A DNA stretch of 64,000 bases from Promerops cafer (taxonomy: Eukaryota; Chordata; Aves; Passeriformes; Nectariniidae), in NCBI GenBank assembly GCA_013398275.1, contig VZSE01001762.1:146331-210330 (forward strand). The letters run 5' to 3'. Made by a program: the position numbers and the translations under genes. Positions 36,807 through 50,094 of this stretch are shown piece after piece. The notes beneath the pieces were generated by a model. That model was not told the DNA's origin and did not search any database. It worked only from the letters and a program-made list of their open reading frames with translations. Numbering within the stretch: position 1 is the first letter of the stretch; the number at the start of each line of letters is the position of its first letter.

Positions 36807-39800
36807 AGCCCAGGCTGGCAAGGGTACCCCACAAGCCAGGCACCAGCATGCTGATGTCCCAGCCCTCCAGGGTTTGGGAGAGCCAGGACCAGGTTTGCCA
36901 TCTGCAGCACCTTCTCCCCTAAAGTCAGTTTGTTGGGGAGTTCAACTAAGACACCCACCCAAACCATCCACCTTTCCCTACTGCAAAGGCTACAGAACTC
37001 CCTGGGAATGTAATGTCAGTTTAGTCCCTTGGAGGCTTTTAGAGACAGAACACTTCAGACCTAGAAGACACTAGTGAATTCTGTTGAATGCCAGCAAACA
37101 GTGGATATCCAAGAAGTCAGCTCAGAGACTCACAGGGGCTTCAGCTGAGAGCTTGGGCTGCAGCACCTGAGGAAGCCACGCAGCCATGTTCTGTAGCAGT
37201 TGCTATCGGTTTGTTGTTCTTTCCATGGCTCCTGTAGTCATGCTGTGGTAATGCCATGTTTGCATTTTAAGAGTTTTTCCTTCATGTTATCTGGAGGTGT
37301 AGCTTTCCTGAACTTCTGCCTGCCTTTACTGGTATGCTTGCCCTCAAGAGAGCAGGTTAATGATCTCTCATCTAGCACTAAAAGCAAATTTGAATAGTGC
37401 ATTTTTGAAAAATAGATTATGAGGTGAAAGCCATAAATCAAGATTGCCAACTTCCCACATTCCTGTATATTTTAGTGGAACAAATAACTTCTGGTACAAG
37501 GGAAGTTAATTAACAGAAAACAAACAAACAACAAAAAAATTCAATTCATCATTCACCATGACAAGTTTGTTCACAGGATATTCTAAACTTACAAGACATA
37601 ACATTTATACTGGAACGTATAGATGCCTGGCATCCCAGGCTGGAATGGATGGAGGTGTGCTCTTTAGAAGCTGCAGAAGCAACCATAGTGCATTTGAGCT
37701 AAATGAGATCTTCATTCACGTTCCAAGGTAATGCTACAACCAACAAAAGTGTACTGCAGTCTTGCAGAAAGAACAAAAATTATGTAAGTACAGGACAGTT
37801 ATCCATAAGGAGAAGTTACAAAACTGACTAAATAAATATTAATCATATCAAAGTTCTTATATTTATTCCCTCTTGTTTAATCAAAGAGTAATCTGAGATG
37901 ATATTGAACTCTACAATTAAATGACATTAATGTGCAACAAAACATAAAATATACCCCAAAAAGCCAATTTACATGATTCTAATAGCCTGAACTTGTGAAT
38001 TTATCACAGAATACCAAACTATTAAGACTCAAATATTTTTAATTTGTTCCAAAATTTCATTTCAAGGCACTGACACTAGGATTATGTTTTAGTATAGATT
38101 AGAATCCACAGAAGGCTATTGTTCAATGCAGAACCATTTTAGAGTTGTTAATGACCTGAAAATATCACTAAGATCAAGTAACATCAACATTTAGGTGGCA
38201 ATTCCCATGGTTAGCTGTCAGTTCGCAGATGCCAAGTGAGATGGGCAGGACTTTGCCCGGCTCCTCACGACACCACTGAGCTAAACCAGGAGAGAGCTCA
38301 AGGGAAAGGCTTGACATATCACAGAGCAGCTTCGCTCCTCAGCAACCCACAGCTCAGCTCTTCTAGCTTTCACTTAGTCATCTTGGAGCAGCTTTTTTAA
38401 CCCAGAGGTGCTTTAGGAAGGTCAAAATGACTATATTCAGGTGGATCAGCATACAAGACCCACAGGTTGCTGAACATTTTCCACCTCCAGCAACTTATTT
38501 TCTTGGCCTCTCTTCACTTATCCATTTCTTTCCTGCTTCCTTCTCTCCTTGTTTCTCTGTGAAGTGGTAGAAATTGGGAGAGCACTAAATGCTCAGGATA
38601 TGGATAAATCATCTCAGAACCTCTGTCTTCAACAAAACAAAGTCATGGTGCGGTGGCCCAAGGCCTGAAAATAGCTTAGACACTAACTTTATAAAGTCTG
38701 TTCCCTATCACAGTCCAATAGAATTTCTTCCTTTTTCAGAAGCCTTTACAAGCATCAAACCAATACATTAACTCCTCTTTCAAAGCAACACCTCCCTTAC
38801 TTGTTTGATAAATACTAAGGAATATTTGAACTGAAAAGTCAAAGCACCAAAATTCACAGGATTTAAAGGATTAGGGATGTTATGAATTGATGCATCTTCT
38901 GAAAAAAGTGCCATAAGGAAGCCTCTTCTTCTAGATTACTCTGAAAAGAACAGAGGAATCATCCCCTTGGAGCTCAGGAGCAACACTCAGAGCCAGATGC
39001 CCACAGGCAACAACAAAATAGAGCTGACACCTTCAGGCTGGAGAAGTCCACAAAAAATATAAAGCAAAAGAGCTCTAGGCTGAGCCCCGGGGAAGGAGAG
39101 CTTCTTTTGGGAAATTGACTGTGGACAAACTCACCTCTTACTCCCTGAAAATATACACATTGATTAGGTGCAAAATCAAGATATTTACTGAGAGCTTTTT
39201 CTAACTTCCAGATTGAAATGCAGCACAGCCTGTACTAGTAGTAATTGCACCTTCTCCATACAGAAAAATGCCATATTTAGAAATTATTATTTCCATTTTA
39301 CAGGAAAGAAAATTGAGAAAGACAAAATGACTTGTCAGTGTCAAAACTCTTAAGCAGAATTAATATTGAACTAATTCTTTCTAAAATATGTGCTATATAC
39401 TTCTAGATCTATCTTACCTTTCCTTAGGACGTAGTATCAGTTTCCTCTGAATTCATAATTCCTTAGAAATTTGGAAAGCCACTGTTTGGAAAGCAAATGT
39501 TTTCCAGTATTCAGCAGCAGAAAATTAATAATGTACATTTAACAGGTTGGTTTAAGAGTTTTATAACTTTAAAAGTCATGGCCAAGAGAAAAATTTTTCA
39601 TCAAATATCAGTTATTTCTGATACAAAGCCAACTTTTCATTTCCAGTTGTCTTTTCTACAGAGAATCCATGGGCTTTTCTTAATGCACCCTCCTTGAAAG
39701 CACAATTATTTGAGTGGTGTGGCGGTCCTTGAACACTGAATAGGACATAGAATCAGTGGAAAAGTATGATTCTTTAAAGACAGCTATTTAATGTAGATGC

Positions 39801-42800
39801 AAAGGCTGCATTAAATACCTGGAGGTACGAAAGTGCAAGAGAGTAGAAGTTGTGGTTTGTGGCATTACCTCCCCAGCTCTACCACTAACATCCTGTATGG
39901 TGATTTATTGCATCTCTGACTGTCTACAGTCACTCTCCATCTGGGTCTGTCAGCTGACCACTCCTAATATTTTCCTGTGTGTTGGCTTTCACAGTTGTAA
40001 AAGGGCTGCAAATTCACTGCCATATTTACACTGCAGGTGAATATAGCACCCCACTGTGTCCAGGTATCATCCTCAGGACTTCTTTAATACCATCCCGGCT
40101 GTTGCTACAGCACACAAAGGAGGAAGATTTAAGTTTACTGCATTTGTGAATCACTCCAGCCATATCTGCAAAAGAAAACATTATCGTTCACAGGGTGCCA
40201 CTCCATCAATGCTGACAACAGCAAGGAGCACTACTGAGCTTCCATGTGATGTTTCACAGTCAATTTATAGCCTAGAACAGATGAATACAGCATATTCCAA
40301 TTCCAACATCCCTCTCTGTTCCAGCTAACGAGATAGCACCAAGAAATGGTTGAACAATTTGAATAAACATAGCCTTCAATACATTCTCTTCCTCAGAAGT
40401 TTGCTGACATCTTAAGGCATCAACCTATACAACCCCTGCCTTACACTTGAGTCAGCAAACAGAACTCCTGGGTACCCCCCATCTGCTTTAAATACACAGT
40501 GGGCCAGCTCAGCCCAATGAAGCTGCAGGGGCAGGTTCTGCTGAGATGTGCTCACCCCTTGACCCTGCCCTGGGGTTGGCCGACTCCCTCCTGCTGGGGA
40601 TGGCACCACCTTCAACGCTGCCCCTGTTTTCTGCAGTAAGTGTTTAAGTGAAGCCTGAGGGTAAAGCATCATTAGACCAGCACCAGACCTTGGTATCAAA
40701 CAGTCCCTCCCACTCCTGATGGGTTTACACCCTGTAGAGGTAAAATGCAGAGGGTAGGGGAATAGAGAGCTCTCAGTCTCCACCTTTCTTTGAATACTTA
40801 AGGACTTAATTCCTAAGGTAAAACTGCATGGCCCTGCTTTGGCCTTATCAGATAATGTCTCCATCTAAAACAACTTTGAATTTGTTTGGAGGAAGATGGT
40901 CTCAAGTTTCTTCAAGGCACAGATGGAAGATGCCATTTCTACTGGTCACTCAACCCAGGTGCAAGCATTAAGAGCAAGGATGATGCACAGCAGCAGTGGT
41001 GTAACATTTTTGTGGCCATTCTAGCAATGTTAGATTTCCACTCAAGTTTCTTTCCTGCTTTTCATCTTGCTGCTGATGCCAGCTTGAGGCTTGGTACTTC
41101 TCAAGGATCAGACTGAGCTTTAGGCATATCGGTCAGCCCCGTAACAGCTGTCCCACAACACACACTGTAATGCCCAGAAGGCAGAACAAGAACTGAGAAC
41201 AAATTTTTATTTAGCTGAGAGGATCCACCTACAGAACAGAACACCAGAAGAGATTGAGCTTACTCAGAGCCTGAGCAGCCTCAGCAGTGCTGATGGTCGT
41301 CCTGAAAGGGCCTGCCTTACCTTAGGCTGCTCCCAGCTACAGTGCTCCTTTCTCCTGTCAATTACTCACACATAAAACCTGAAACCAATCACTGTTAAAA
41401 TTAATTACTCACCTTCCCATGAGCCTTTACTTCCAGTGGTGCTTCTTCCCCACTCACACCTAAGCTGTATAAAGGCCAGGCAGTAAGATATTTTCTGCTG
41501 CTGGGGCAGCATTAACTAGAAAGATAGCTGAGTATATTGAAATGTAGGCTTCTCTCATATGGGCTCCTGGAGCACCAGCTTTGTGGATTATCTAGTGCGT
41601 ATTTTTATCTAATGTTAAGTGCTTGGCTGTTGCTATCTCTGTGTTTTTACAATTAGTGGCTTTTGAAGGTTAGCAGATGGGTAACACTAAAAAGAAAATC
41701 CCTGAAAACACAAACAGCCATGTAAAGGCAGTTATTGCTTCTATGTCAGACTTCTATCTCAGTTTTAAGATGTACTAATGTTTTCCAGAATATTGTAGAG
41801 GAATTTCTGTGTTGGATGAAAGGTGTTTAAGTAGATCACTTTATGAGTAGATACTGTTACTGATAAAAAGAGTAGGATATATTCAACACTGAAATAAACT
41901 TACAGATCTTCTTTGAATTAACTGGGAGGTGGGTTGAGTTCTTATCCTCACAGGAGATGACAAGGATATTGTGTAGTAAAGATAAAAGAAGGGAAAATGT
42001 ACAACTATATCTGGCTAGAGTTTTCTGCCTCCTGAGTCGTAAAGATCTTCATAGCACCCCACACATCGTGCATTGAAATACTTGGAAGAGAAGTTCTATA
42101 ATCTTATTACTATTCTGTGCATAAATTCCTTAATGTTTATTTTAAAACTTATTATGTATTTAAAAAAGAACTATTAAGAGCTGTACTGGTGCTGCAGTGC
42201 AGGAAGCTTCCTCCCTTCTGAACGTCTAGCTTTTCTGTGATTTGTGTTGGGGTGGTGCCCTCTTCAAAAGCAGGGGCTCCTGTTAACAGCAGCTTTGGAC
42301 TGAAATTACTTGGATGTTGGTATTGCTTATCCTGACATAACTAAAACAGGTGGTGGTTATGGTAAGGAAATGGTTTACAATGCTGCTCTACAATATGCAC
42401 AATAAACAGCAAATGGGAGACTTTGGGCTTTAGGAAAGGTCTAAAGCTGAAGTAAGAAACAGCTGATTTCAGCTACCATTAAAGTGTGTACTAGATGGGC
42501 AACATGACAACATTCCTTATGCTTGTCTGGGGAAGAAAAAATATTAACAGGAAGATGGTTGGGCCTTTCTGAAACTGAGGTAGAAAGAAAAGCTCTTAAT
42601 TGCTTAGAAAAAAAAAATTAGTTACTTTTATTTTTGAAATCTCTGTAACATCTTTTCTCAACCTCACTTACTACTCTGCTATTCAAATTCCTTTGCATTT
42701 TCTTAATGCAACTGTAGTATTTCCCCTATATCTTTATCTCACCAAGTAGAGTTGTTTGCCAGTTTTGTCTAAAACAGTAACAGTGCTTATCACGTGGTAA

Positions 42801-43464
42801 GCACTCTTTAACGAACTTGTCTGATGAATATTTTTATGTGATGCTAATTCTTTCTTCCTGCCAGCAAATTGTCTGCCAATTGGCTTACAACTGACACACG
42901 GGTTTCTTTCCTGTATTCCAGCTGCTTGTCTTGTTGAGTTTCTGTATCAGGAAAGCCTAACAAATTAGTGTTAAATCTGTTCTGCAATTCAGTAATAGCT
43001 ATTATTTAACAATATTTATCTCTTTGGTAAGGGTTAGGTCTTAATATTTCAGTGTTGTCTGGCACAGGGTGTAAACAAATTATGTTACTGATTCTGTGCT
43101 GATCAAGCAGTGGTACTTTTGTATTTTTCCTGGCACTGTTATCCCAATTAAAACTATCACAAATTTTCTACTCAGCCAGCAACTTCTTCGATTAATTTCC
43201 TGTTCTCATTAGAAGTGTTCCAGGGTCTGTCTGTCACATTTGTTCAGGCCAGATTCAAAATTGACCCTATAAAGGGAATTGATTTAAGTCTGCCCTTACT
43301 GCAAGAACTGTAATGAAACATTACATCTTACGATGACGATCTGAAAAGGCACAAACCTACACAGGCATAGAGGTGAGAAGGGACTTGCATGTCTTCTTGA
43401 AGTTAAGAGCAGAAGATTGTGTTTGGCGGTTGCTGTGTCGCTTAATTGAATGAGAAGGTTGTAC

Positions 43465-43775
43465 TGGAGTCATGAACTAGTCGAGGCTGGAAGGAACTTC
43501 TGGACATTGTCTAGTCTGACCCCTGCCCACTCAGAGCAGGGCTACCTACAGCAGGCTCCTCAGGGCCGTGTCCAGCCGAGTTTTAAATATTTCTTTAAGG
43601 CTGGAGACTTGAGTCTCTCTGGGCAATCTATCATAGTGGAAAAAGTATTTTCTTAAGTCCAAATGGAATTTCCTGTATTTCAGCTTGTGCTCATTGCCTC
43701 TTGTCCTTTCCCTGAGCACCACTGTGAAAAGGTAGCTCCTCTATTTTGTCTTTGAAAAAAGATTCTAGCAACCAC
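43465..43775 (-). mobile_element. CR1 LINE fragment, minus orientation
   Basis: The plus strand reads as the complement of a CR1 3' region. It contains ggctggaaggaacttctgga, a gtctagtctgacccctgccc block, gctcctcagggccgtgtcca, and a ctctctgggcaat-tatcatagtg block. These are followed by taagtccaaatggaatttcc and attgcctcttgtcctttccc. The order and spacing are typical of CR1 near its 3' end. It is 5'-truncated, without a clear terminal tail repeat, and more diverged than a young copy. Boundaries are approximate. Confidence 0.85.
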
Positions 43776-46700
43776 TGCTATTTGTATAAATAACACTCTG
43801 ATTAGTACCAAGTATGCATTACACAGTCGTTATGGATTGTGCGGCACCAAAGGAGTCCAGTTCTCCGTCCTCCATCTCCCTGAGTTATCTTCCACGGATT
43901 CCCATCCCAGAAGTGCTGGGACCTGCTTCCTACATTTGTATCCTTGCTGTTGCTCCTGTAGTGCCTACTGGAAAAAGTAGAAGCAGAAATTGGTTCTTCT
44001 TGCCCAGTTGGCTGAAGTTCAGCCAACAGAAAACTTTTGTCTTCAGTAAATAAACACTCTGAATACAAGCATCAGCTACTCTAGTGTACAAACCAGGGAG
44101 AGGTTTTTCTCACTGAGGCAAGTCCTAATTACAGGTAAAACTTAGAAAAGCATGTACTCTGTAGCTAAAGCACCACTGACAGTAAACATGACTTAAACAG
44201 GAAAAACAGTTTTGGAAAGGATTAGTGGAGAAAGATGTGCTTAGTCCTCAGTAGTTGCAGGTATCTGCATTGCTGGTGTTCCCAGGGTAACTGACGCTCA
44301 ATCACATTTTGTATCATTATTTTCTTGTTGCATATGACTTTTGAACCTGAAGCTTCTACTCAGAGAAATTAGTATTTTTGAATTTTTACCTTTACAGGAA
44401 CTTATCTGGTCCTGTCCCATACTATTTTGTAGGATGATATGCAGGAATCCAAAGGAACAATCTGCTTTAGCATGTGCAGATCTTTAATATTAAAAAATGC
44501 TCATAACACAAGACCAGTTGAATAAATTTTAGTAAGGTATGTGCAGGTGGTTCCATGCACTACGAACACACTGTGTAGTTCTGCAGAAGACCTGCCTCCT
44601 TTCAGTGAGTGGTCTGAAGATGGGCTTGCTCTTGCTGTTGAGCCCTAAACCAAAAGCCTACTGGGTCCCAGCAGGAGTACTGTGCCACCTTTTCTATCTT
44701 TAGATACTGATCCTACTTTCAGAGTAGGAGACCAAAATACTTCTTAGCTTAAATATTAGAAGTAGCTTAAGTGAAGCAAAGTTAAAGTAACTGGAAGTAA
44801 ATTAAAGGCAAAATTAAAAGTAACTGAAGATATATCTTCTTCTCTTGGTCCTCTATTTCCTCCCTCCCTTTCATCTTTTCCCTTTTAATCAAAACAATGT
44901 TCCCAGAATTTTGTTTTGGTATTACTAAGTTGCAGCAGTAGCTGCCTGTAAATATTCATTATTTGACCATATCTTAAAAAGATGACCCCAAATTACAAAA
45001 CATCAAGTTGCAATTGTAATTGTAATGGGAATATATTATGCAGAATATTCCCCAGCATGGTCTGGTCTGTATTTAAAAGCACTGCATTAACATGGACTTT
45101 AGAAAAGGCCATCAAGCCATGTCTGATGGCTCTGTAATCCCAGTGGTTATTTACCTGAAGCAGACCTGACTGCACACAGCACTGACATGATTCAGAAAGG
45201 TCAAGGTCCAAGGCAGGTGGTGAGCAAGCATATGTGGCTGGGCTGGGGAGAGATGTTCCCTTTCCAGGAAGAGCCCTTAAATGACTCTTATTAAATCTGT
45301 AATTTGTGACTCTCATATGCCCAAATGTAATGCAAATCCACTGTTTTTGTTGTTTGCAATTAATGTCAATGGAAAGATGAAATGGAAGTTCAAGGAAATG
45401 GTTGCAATAAGCACCACCTCAAAGCCTTGTGTTGACTCCAATTTTCTTACATCATAAACTGCTTTGAGCCCTCTAAGTTAAAACCCAGCAATTTAACATT
45501 TGTGTTTTATGTTGCTTAAGTTAACTTTCTTTAGACAAAAAAGGGGTCTGAAAACACATGTTTAATAACTGCTGAACCAATTGAAGACTGAACTAATTGA
45601 TACAAGAGAAATTCAGTGGTGCTCACAGTTGTGATGCAGGGAAATAGTGAGGGAAGGTATTAATGTCTTCCTCCTAGCATTTGCATAAGCTACAAGACTT
45701 GTTCCATACTAAGGGTGGTGAAACTTGAGTACTTGTTTTATGCCTACGAACCCAGTGGGTCAACCACAAACATTAAAGCCACTCAAAACCATAAAGGTGA
45801 CTTTGTTTTTTAATTCAGCTAACAATTGGTGCTCACTTAATTGAGGAGCATCCATCATTTGTGTAACTCGTGGTCCTAAGTGCTCCAGAGATCAGCTGCT
45901 GAGGTTCCTGAATTTTAGGTTGCACTTCAGTTTTCTCAGGATTTTTCTAATTTAGGTTTCATGTATCTTCATGGATTATTTTCCAAAATGTGTGAGAGAG
46001 GATAAAAAAAGAGTATGTGGAAGAACTGTGTACTTACATTAATACTGTGTGAAAGGAAGCCAAAACAAACCAGCGACCGATTCTCATTTTTGAATTGCTG
46101 GAGAGTGGCTTTTGTGTAAATTTTGATGTCTGACAGTTATTTCTAGCAACTTCTGGGAGACAAGGGATATGCAAAAAAGGTGAAGCTCTGATTTGTCTAG
46201 ACAGAGCGTCTTTGACATAAAGAGGATGCTCTGCTCCTGCAGGCTACCAGCTCAGAGCAGCTACAGACAGTGCATTTATGCCTGTTAAACCAGAAGTTCT
46301 GCCTATTGTTTTTCCTGCCTTCATCACTTTCTACTGCTATAGTCCAACTATGCTATACCAATGCATTAAGCATTCAGCATACAGAATGTCTAGACAGGCT
46401 GAAAGACTGACTGTGCTCCTTTCCTCAGAGTCAACTTTCCTAAGAACTAAAAGGCTATTTGGAAAGCAAAGGTGGTAGAGTTTCAGGTATGAGAGACACT
46501 TCTTCAGGCTGCCTTCTGAGTGGGTAGTAATACACACTGCTAGGGATTTCTAGCAGTGCACAAAATTCGTGTGCAAACCTCCAGCTGCTCCCCAGAGAGG
46601 CTTCAAACCTTTGACAATTATTGCTCATGTATTAAACAGCTTGCACTTGTATTCTAAGGATACCAGACTACATAGAAATGTATTCTGTTAGCTGGCAATG

Positions 46701-47912
46701 TTCTACTCAAATAACAGAGGAGAAAACAAAAGGGTGACTTCCTTGCCACAGAAGATGGGAAAAATATTTTGAGGCAGAAATAAATGGTTTCTGTGTAGGG
46801 ACGTGTGGACCAAGAGAGACATCTTGCTGTGTATATCTGCTGGGTTTGGCAATGTTGAATAAGAAAGCAAACAGAAGTGCCAACTTCTTTTTTTCTATGT
46901 AATCTTTATTTTCTTCAGTGCTGACTTGAGTCACCCTGTATAGCAAGAAGCAAGTACTTGTTTCTTGCAGAGTGGAAATGAATGTTGCCTCTAGAAGCTT
47001 TGCAAATTGAAAGTTAGATACCATATAAGGGCTGTTGATCCTGTTGCTGTTGATCTACTGCACACTCTGTATGATTATATATTATATATTATAGAAACAT
47101 GCTTTGATTTTGCACCTCAGGACAAGCCTGGGAGGCTTTGTCAGAGGTGGGGAGGAAGGGAGGGCAGTCAGCTGGCACAGCAGGAGTTGTCCTTGCACTT
47201 GCAGGAGTGAGGAGACAAGGGTGCTCCTATCCAGCCATGCCTTTGGGGTCCATCCCACTTCCCCTTTGCCTGAAGAATCTTGGGAAACCTTGTGCTAACT
47301 CTCTCTTAACGTCCAGTAAAGGAGAACAGCATCTTTGTGGAAGTGTTTAATAAGCTGGGCTCTGAAAGGAAAGTTATTTTTCCTGTGTTAGGTGAGCCCT
47401 CCAAGAACAGACATCAACAAAACATTCAGACTGGTAGCCAGGAGTTTGAGAAGCAGCATGCAAGGAAGGTGCCTGGATCAGAGGACAAACAACTGAATAT
47501 GAGCACCCAAGAACATTTTTTTTTCTCTATTAATGAGAACAAAAGAGAGTGGCAGATTTATTATCTTATGCCACTTGAACAGAAAGTTCATAAAGTTAAC
47601 AGAAATCTGGTTACAAAGTTCAGTATATGAAAATGCTAGACAAATTTGGGGTTAGAGGTAGAAATCTACCATAAAGCATTTAGAGACTAAAAAAAAAAAC
47701 ATTCAAAGAAACTTGCAGTTTAATTTATCAAGAGATTGAAACGTGACTTATGCATGCATAAATCCTCATGGTGACCTAATGAGTGTGAAAGACATCTCTA
47801 ATCTATCACTTAAAGGATAGCAGGAACCTAAATTGGAAACTAAAGGCAAATTCAAAGTTTAAAAGCATGGGCCTAGTTTTCTAGAGGGAAAAAAATTTAC
47901 TGATGAAAATTT

Positions 47913-47948
47913 AAAAGAAATCCGATGNAATTGAAAAGAAATCCGATG
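47913..47948. repeat. 15-bp direct repeat flanking a single ambiguous base
   Basis: aaaagaaatccgatg occurs at 47913-47927 and 47934-47948, and the only isolated N in the window is at 47928, directly after the first copy. The arrangement resembles two contig ends joined without merging their overlap, or an unresolved tandem repeat, more than a biological feature. Confidence 0.85.
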
Positions 47949-50052
47949 TTCTGATGCCTTCAAATCTTTTGTCAGCAGCCCTGATTCTAGGAAACAAAGG
48001 TTATCTGACACGACACATGAATTAATGATTCTGTGTCTTGAGTTTAAGTTGGATGAAATGATTTGATATTCCGTTCCAGTTTTAAAATCTAAAGAGACCT
48101 TTTCCCCAGTTCAGGGGAGAATGCAGAGAGATGACACTTCTTGGGGGAAAAAGGAACCCAAGTAATGAGAAGACAGAAAGCATAGCTCCAAGGGAAAAAC
48201 AAATCAGGATATTGTTTAATAAAACAGCTTTCTTAAATGCATTTGTTGGTCAGCAGTTTTGACTAGACCTGTATGGGATTGAGAAAGTAAGGCACAGTGG
48301 GGTCAGCTGGCTACAGGGTAACTTGGGGTTGTACATTCTGCCATTCTGTACAATTGCCATTCTACCTCACAGCAGAGGTTCCCCTGAATATCTCTCCAGC
48401 TAATGGTGCTGTGCTGCCCTGAGAGTGTGGGAAAGAAGAAAAGGGAAACCTGATAGCCCAGTGTCCTTTGCTGGCAGCCTTTTGAGTTGCTGGATAATGT
48501 ACGAGGTAGTCCTTCAGCTCTTGGTGCTGATTATGCTCCTCTCAAGCTCTGTGTATGGGTTTGGGCTTTGCATTTCAAGAAAGCTGAGTTAGAAAAGGAA
48601 TCAAAAGGACTAGAAAATATCCCATAAGGAATTCTTTATTCAAAGGAAGATTTGATACCTAAGTATTTGGTTTAGTTTTTTGAAGTTGCTGCAAAGGAAA
48701 TTAACACTTTTCCTTCCGTACTTGGGGGAGGCAGGATAAAAACTGCTGACTACTCCTTGACTCAGCTTAACTTTGATACAAGGAAAAGCTTCCCAGTAGG
48801 ATAATGAAGGACTAGGAAACATAGTTAAGAAAAGGTGTGCAATTGCTGTTGAAAGCTTCAGGAACAGGTAGGACAAGACATCTTTCCAAATGACATGGGG
48901 TGATCCTTGTTTCCTTATGCAGCAAAAAAACTTGGGGTCCTTTCTGTTTCTAAAATATGTTTTTTCCACCTCTTTTGGGCTGGTGGCAATGTTGAACAAG
49001 CACAGTTTAGCTGGAGACTATGTCATTCTGCAAATAGATATTGTGCTGAACAATTCTAAGTGTTGCCAAAGACGGTATATTTCCTCTTCATTTTAAGTAA
49101 AATCTATCAGCTGGTTCAAAAGGCAATCATTGTTCCCTGATAAAATGCAGCTGGTGTGCACATGAGCTTAGTCAGCAGACTATAAAATAACATAAGCTTT
49201 CCACAGGGATCAGAAACATCAAAAGCAGAAGGTGTATTTAAAAACAATCTCCAACAGATTGCTATAATTATTAAATGTGATGCATCACAAGCAGTGATGG
49301 AATATAGCTGAGATGATACTACCCAGACAGGAAGGAATAATATGGTTTTGGTGTCCGTCTCTGTATACAGATTTCAAATCCCAGAGAGTGCATCATCAGA
49401 TGCCAGATTATGTGTAGCTCATCATTTAAAATGGGTCTGCTCTCATGAGGGAGGTGTATATTTACTGAAACATTCAGGTGCAGCTTTTGAACAAGTTAAC
49501 AGCTTTAATGCCACTCTGCTTGGGAACATGGGGGAAATAACTATACAAACCTCTCCACTGGACTGCCCTAGTGGGATGTACTGGTATGGTTACACTTATC
49601 TACAGAGTAATGTTTGAAGGTCCACGTGCAATACATGACATTTCTGTCTATAGCTTATCAACACAGAAGCAAGGAAGTGACAGGTACAGCAAAGTGGCTT
49701 TGTGAGAGCCTCTTGGGCTGGAAATGAGCTCCTCTGTTGCCTCAGCTTGCCCTTTGGGGGCCACATTTTATATGCTTTCAACTCCAAATGGAAGCAATAA
49801 GGTAGGATGGACATACGACTGCTGCCAGGAGAAAGTCTCAGATGGAGCTGTTCTGAACTTTCCCCTTCCGCTTCAGATCACATTTCCCTTAAGAAAAAAA
49901 ATCCTAATGGGTTGCTTTTATGTTTCTGGTAAGAAAGAACTGGAGGCACTTAACCCATTGCAACCCATTAAAAATTGATAAAACCAATCAGCAGTTGCAT
50001 GATAAGCCTTTTCACAGCACGGTGAATTTTCTTTAAAATAGTAAATAGAGTG

Positions 50053-50094
50053 CCCTTTTAATATTTTCCCTTTTAATATTTGCCCTTTTAAGAT
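50053..50094. repeat. 15-bp tandem repeat, nearly three copies
   Basis: Units of cccttttaatatttt/g start at 50053, 50068 and 50083; the last is partial and diverges after ccctttta. It is a small local expansion with no evident role. Confidence 0.85.

Noticed and set aside
40412..40864. 150-codon minus-strand frame, the longest without N
   Set aside because: There is no recognisable domain, signal peptide or splice context; length is within chance for a 64-kb window. It could still be a lineage-specific transcript.
47337..47630. 97-codon plus-strand frame, lysine/glutamate-rich
   Set aside because: Somewhat protein-like, but A-rich DNA yields Lys/Asn/Gln-rich frames. No homology recognised.
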